NCBI RefSeq assembly: GCF_030272615.1
Contig: NC_081408.1
Span: 407,017,889-407,077,888 of the forward strand
Reading direction: 5' to 3'
DNA length: 60,000 bases
Source of the DNA: Cryptomeria japonica
Taxonomy: Eukaryota > Streptophyta > Pinopsida > Cupressales > Cupressaceae
The notes below the pieces were generated by a model. The model had not been told where the DNA came from, did not search any database, and saw only the letters and a program-made list of their open reading frames with translations. Positions 55,559-60,000 of the stretch are shown here, piece after piece (the stretch's first letter is position 1; every line of letters begins with the position of its first letter). The translations under genes were made by a program, and so were the position numbers.

Positions 55559-56035
55559 TAAAGACTTTGAGCTTTGAAGTTGTAAATTGTTTATTCTCAA
55601 GTAATATCAAGGAGTTGGAATTTCAGACTTTGTGTCCTTTGTGTTCTTATGTCATATTGGAGCATTTCTTTGTGCTTATTTGAAGTTGTGGAAGGTTGTT
55701 AAGAAGAGCTTCACCCCAAAATATTTGCAGACTTTGTGCTGCAAGTATCTAAGGTGGAATTAGTTTAGTTTGTTGTTGCAAGACTTTGCGCTTGTAGTAA
55801 TTCCCATCTAAAGTAAATTGAAGGTGCATCATACTTGCAGACTTTGCGTTGCCATATTTTGTACGTTGTTCTTGGTACACCATACTTACAAACTTTGTGC
55901 TGTTATATGATGTAGATTGTCCTTATTACATCATTCTAAAAATGGTGGATAGGAATTTAGGAACTCAAGACTTCGCGCTTGATTGTTGTTTTCCCGTCCT
56001 AGAGGAAGTGAAGGAAGTCTTTGTGCTTTTAGGAA
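55559..56035 (+). repeat. array of eight fixed-loop hairpins in the tail of C
   Basis: Variants of ACTTTG(A/T/C)G at 55564, 55626, 55731, 55783, 55841, 55892, 55970 and 56018. Arms on both sides are complementary yet differ between units: TTGCAG/CTGCAA (55731), GCAAG/CTTGT (55783), TCAAG/CTTGA (55970), AAAG/CTTT (55564). The unit at 55626 has poor arms. Homologous to 33720-34131 of B. Confidence 0.7.
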
Positions 56036-56243
56036 ACTTCATTCCCTCTCTTGATTTTATTTTAAATTGTTGCTATTATTACTTCATAATTGTTGCTTCT
56101 TTTCTGTGAAGAGAAAAGAGCATAATCATTTTTGAAATAAGAGAAAAGGTTGTTGTCCCATCCATTTTAGATTAAATTAGTATTAGTTAAGTGTTAGAAA
56201 AGGGGGAGCCTTCCCTATATTAGGAGAGTTTATACCAAAGAAA

Positions 56244-56345
56244 TGGGACTCAGACTCGGCTCCATCTCGGCAAGGCCGACTTGGACTCGGACTCGGACTC
56301 GAGACTCGGACTCGGACTCGGCTTCAGAGTCGGTTGGACTCGAGA
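56244..56345. repeat. GGACTC microsatellite
   Basis: Runs of GGACTC/GACTCG with interruptions, between the break point of element C (~56235) and the hAT gene. It may belong to the 3' end of the hAT element. Confidence 0.7.
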
Positions 56346-56820
56346 AAGTGAAAAACTCAAGAAATTTAGAAATTTTTAAAGATTTAAAACTTGTTTCATG
56401 CACCCTTTATTGAATACACCTTAAAGACACAATAACATCATCAAACTCGACTCATTTGATTACATACACAAGTATACATCAATCACATAAGCATAAACGC
56501 AAATTGTAGCTAAAGGAAATAACAAACATAGATATATAAATATTGTCAAATGTATACAATATTACAAAACTCATGGAATAAAAAATCCATGTCATCATAT
56601 GATCATCATCAAATGTTCCATACAGATACCAAAGGTAAATACAACTACAAGCCTATGGCTCAAAGGAGCATGCACCCTCTGGCCCCGACCCCTTGTGAAG
56701 GCATCTAAGGTAGATCCTGGATGATTCGGCAGCCATAGCCGCTCCCCGTGACACCATGCCATGCTCACCAACATCAGGAACATCTGTGTCACCATCTGCC
56801 TCTGAATCTCCTGTCTCTTC
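56346..56820 (-). other. 3' flank of the hAT gene
   Basis: AT-rich, mostly non-coding. A minus-strand open piece (56840-56595) may be a C-terminal tail or read-through of the transposase gene. No terminal inverted repeat identified. Confidence 0.3.
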
Positions 56821-59461
56821 TCATGCTCTCCACTCTTCATCTACCATGGCTGCAGCCTCAGCCTCTATATCTACCTGGTCAATCCAATCAGTGTCATCAT
56901 CACTAAAGATAGCCACAGGATCTATCTTAGTGGCCCACTTTGCATCAGGATCAACTTCATCTAGAATGATAGGAGAGATGTCAACTAATGCATTCTTTCT
57001 CATTCTCAGGCAGAGGTTGTAGTGAACAAAGACGAGATCATTCATCTTCTCCACGGATAATCCATTGCACCTCTTGGATAGTATGTGCTCAAACATACTC
57101 CAATTGTGCTCACAACCAGATGTGTTGCATGGTTGGCTCAAGATGCGAATGGCCAAGTTTTGAAGATTTGGTGTCATTGGGCCAAAAAAGCTCCACCAAT
57201 TATTTGAGTTTGAAATGAGAAAAATAAATAAAATCAGTCTCACTCATAAACTCATTTAACAATATACAATAAAACTAAAATTAAGCCTTACAATTTATTT
57301 TTACCTGGCATCATAGTTGTCCTATTTTCTTTGGCGATAGGACGAGAGAAGGTCTCCCCTTGTGCATTTGAGAACAAATGTAGCTCTCGAATAAGCTTTG
57401 TCTGAGTAGAATCAACAGGTGCCATCTTCTCCATGATTGAGCATAGCCCATTAAGGACCTCCACATCAACCTTGAAAGTAGGGCTAAAATGGAATGTCGG
57501 ATTCAGATAATAGGTTGCTGCATGGATGGGCCTATGAAGCTGATGATGCCATCTCCTATCAATGATCTCCCAAATGGGACCATACTTGCTCTCATCTCCT
57601 CCATAGACGAATTTGATGCCCTCCTTCGCCCTATCCATGCCCTCATATATGTAGCCCATTGCAGACTTTTCTCCATCCGCAACTCACAACAGAACCACCA
57701 AGGGCTTAACAAACTGCAAAATTGAAAATATTGTGTAATTTAGAAAAATGAGCAAATAAGAGAATATGATGAATAAGTTATAAAACAAAAAGTTAAATTG
57801 TAGAGTTTATAAAAAATTTACCTTCACTATCTCATCACAAAGGATCCAAAAGTCTCACTCATAGTCTGCCATATCTTTCCTTGCAGGGGTGGCAGCATAG
57901 GATGAGGAAGACCACTCCTCACCAACAATCATACGTCTCAAGGCCGACTTACAACGAAGCATGGACTGCAATGTGATGAAGTTTGTGGCAAATCTTGTGA
58001 TTCCTGGACGAGCTAACTCCTTCTCTGTGTATTGTCTCATAAGAGCCAACACCCATGAATGATTATATACAAATTTACACATATTTCTCGCCCTTTCTAC
58101 ACATCTCTTGACCCATGGGATTTTTCTAATATCCTCCAACATGAGGTCAATGCAATGGGCGGCACACGGAGTCCAAACCATAGATGGGTGCCTCTTCATC
58201 AATAGTCTACCTGCAACAACATAATTTGTTACATTGTAATTGATGAAGTTACAAAATAGTAATTAATTTGCAAACAAAATTAGTTTGTAATCAAAAGTTT
58301 ACCTGCAGCAACATAATTTGCTGCATTGTCGGTCACCACCTGTACCACGTTCTCCTCACTCACCTCATCAATCACCTCCTCTATCTGCTCACATGGATAG
58401 GTGGCATTCTTCCAATGTGCGGAGGCATCAATGGACTTGATGAAAACGGTGCCCCCTAAAATAAAAAAATAAAGCAAGATCAATGATCATTCAATAAATC
58501 ATTAAATGAGAAACTAAAATTAATCAATCACCTGCGGAAGAAACAAGAAAATTAAGGAGAGTTCTATTTCTCCTATCCATCCAACCATCACTCATGATGG
58601 TGCAACCTTTAGAGCTCCATATCTGGCGTTGTTCACCTAATTCCTTCTTCACATCATTCACCAATTGAGTCAAAATGGGTCCCCTCAAATCAGACTTAGA
58701 AGGGGCTTTGAACCCCGCCTCGCATATGGTAAGGGCATCAACCATTTCTTGCCAATAAGGAGACCTATCACAAATAAATTAAATGAGATAAGTTAAGTAT
58801 GTACGGGAAAAAATAAAACGAAGAATCAAAGTATAAAAATTAAAACAATCAAACATAAAACATTCACTTGGTTGTAAAGAATGGAACACTGTCGTAGACC
58901 CAAAACTTGCCAACTGTCATTTTAGCGGCATCATGGACCTCCTTGTTCCAACCCATGCTCTCAAGCGACTGTTGGGACCTAGGAGTAGTGCAAGGCGCAA
59001 AGAAGGTATCCAACCTAGATTTACGAATTCTAGGTCCAATGCTAACACTCCCACTACCACTGGCAGTGCTAGGAACATGAGTAGTGGCACCTGCAGAAGC
59101 AGAAGCACTATCACCAACAAGCATGGTGAGTGGGACGATATGGAGGCATGGAAGAAGGCCCTCCAACACAACCTAAAGTTGTCCCACTTCTAATGGCTGC
59201 GAGATCATCTTTTTGTTTCTTTTTGTTTTCAATTGCTTCAACCATTACATAGCACTCTCGTATGGCTTCGGTCGTTGCTTCAATGCATCGATCGACATCA
59301 TGCCCATGCACACTGGCAATATGGTATTTCAATCTTTATATGCCTCCATGGAATATTGTTTTGCAAAAAAAACATTTTGTCTGCCCCTTTTTTTGCCTTG
59401 GAAAATCCTCATGAAATTTCCAAGCAGGGTCCTTTCTAATTGGGGGTCTAGAAGAAGACAT
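56821..59461 (-). pseudogene. hAT-family transposase, intron-containing, broken
   Basis: Minus strand. Exons: BED zinc finger from ATG 59461 (CFFC ... LKYHIASVHGHD), a linker with RIRKSRLDTFFAP to 58864, a DUF659-type segment (58765-58530, MSDGWMDRRNRTLLNFLVS) continued at 58456-58303 (FIKSIDAS), 58211-57855 (TPCAAHCIDLMLEDI), 57720-57300, and the hAT C-terminal dimerisation segment 57243-56821 (CEHNWSMFEHILSKRCN, LVFVHYNLCLR). Splice donors read CAG/GTAAAC-like, e.g. at 58303. The enzyme cuts and pastes DNA with 8-bp duplications. Damage: a TAA inside the BED finger, a frameshift near 59120, a TGA near 57690. No terminal repeats found; the right end lies beyond the window. Confidence 0.85.
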
Positions 59462-60000
59462 TGTATGATAGTTTTGTGAAACTTGAGGCAAATAAGAAAG
59501 TGAAGGTTGCTGCAATAAGAGTCATAAGACATTACAAATACAAAAAAAAATTAATACATTCATTCTTTGTTGTGAATTCATTCTCATTGTACATTTTTTT
59601 CAAAAAAACTTAGGGTTTGTAAATTTAAAAAAAATAAAATGTAGGGTTTGATCAAAATTTCAAACCCTACCTTTTTTAAATTTTTTTTTACAAACCTTAC
59701 ATACAACCCTACATAGTAACATACAAAAGATTTTGGAAAAAAATGTAGAACTTTCAAAAGAAATGAATAGAAAATGAAATTTTTGCATACAAGAAACAAA
59801 AAAAAGCTCAAAAAATCAATTTTACCTCTTACAACAAGCTTGAAATGAGTTGCAAACTCTTCCTTTCCAACTCTTGATGCACCAGATCAAAGTATAATGC
59901 AGCCCCAATGTGATGAATGGATGAAATCTTGAGCTTCCTCCTTGCTGGTTTTTCTTCAATGAAACCTTGTTTCTCTTCACAACTCACTTTTCTCCTCCTA
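59462..60000 (-). other. 5' flank of the hAT gene
   Basis: AT-rich leader or intron DNA upstream of the transposase ATG. It includes a perfect-arm hairpin at 59641-59670 (GTAGGGTTTGA / TCAAACCCTAC) and a T-rich tract. No coding sequence supported. Confidence 0.4.

Larger units (their letters stand above)
44556..56235 (+). mobile_element. element C: third TG...CA element, interrupted
   Basis: Begins TGTTGTCCTCATTTTTG, matching the 5' end of B. The five bases before it are TATCC, the expected TSD; the 3' partner is not in the window because homology to B ends at about 56235, where the hAT region starts. Same order as B: leader with ten 35-bp palindromes, large ORF (46205-49043 and 54618-55244), stop palindrome, TATA-like box (55489-55504) and fixed-loop hairpins. 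A young LTR retrotransposon (49044-54617) is inserted in the ORF. Confidence 0.8.

Noticed and set aside
1-60000. tRNA, rRNA or other standard non-coding RNA genes
   Set aside because: I found no convincing cloverleaf with A and B boxes or rRNA segments by reading; a tRNAscan or Infernal run would settle it.

Overview
The window looks like intergenic, heterochromatic DNA from a very large plant genome, most likely a conifer (inference). I see no intact single-copy host gene. It is a mosaic of nested retroelements, solo LTRs and one hAT transposon. Support for a plant: LTRs with TG...CA ends and 5-bp target-site duplications (TSDs), initiator-Met primer-binding sites (TGGTATCAGAGC), Ty3/gypsy gag-protease remnants, a degenerate TTTAGGG-like telomeric tract, and LTRs starting TGTAATGTCCCC or TGTCATGTCCCC. 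The species cannot be fixed from sequence alone.

Layout. 1-1846: decayed minus-strand copy 'A' of an unusual protein family. 1847-5188: two ~1.4-kb direct repeats (LTRs) around ~0.5 kb. 5189-7800: gag-like and coiled-coil remnants, a degenerate telomere-like tract, a polypurine tract. 7840-12465: minus-strand gypsy remnant (gag, protease, two LTRs). 12466-23000: element 'E/F' of the same family as A, interrupted by element 'D' (13258-20530, TSD CTCCT). 23949-24457 and 24780-26448: two solo LTRs with perfect TSDs (AACCA, TCTAC). 27491-43950: a 16.5-kb LTR element (TSD GATAG) with a zinc-knuckle ORF and a second long ORF. It is interrupted by a region holding a WD40-like gene scrap, a MITE and element 'B' (33408-40065, minus, TSD ACATG). 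44556 to about 56235: element 'C', interrupted by a young intact 5.6-kb LTR retrotransposon (49044-54617, TSD AAGAA) carrying one uninterrupted 886-codon ORF. 56236-60000: hAT transposase pseudogene, minus strand.

The most interesting content is the A/B/C/D/E/F family. B and D are bounded by TGTTG...CAACA and perfect 5-bp TSDs but have no pair of LTRs. Each holds, in order: (1) a 2-2.6 kb leader with an array of separate 35-37-bp palindromes; (2) a frame of about 1,150-1,180 codons for a protein without recognised domains; (3) a palindrome with an AAGTG/CACTT stem exactly at the stop codon; (4) a TATA-like box about 0.25 kb after the ORF; (5) a ~0.8-kb tail which, in B and C, carries 7-8 small hairpins with a nearly fixed 8-nt loop and changing stems. 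Two diverged subfamilies (A/B/C and D/E/F) share this plan although their palindromes differ in sequence. The order ORF, TATA, tail suggests giant solo LTRs with an ORF in U3; a new element class is the alternative.

A second general signal is that reading frames stay open over kilobases and are broken almost only by TAG, often where a homologue has Gln. This fits C-to-T decay of methylated CAG (CHG) sites, but amber readthrough should be excluded.
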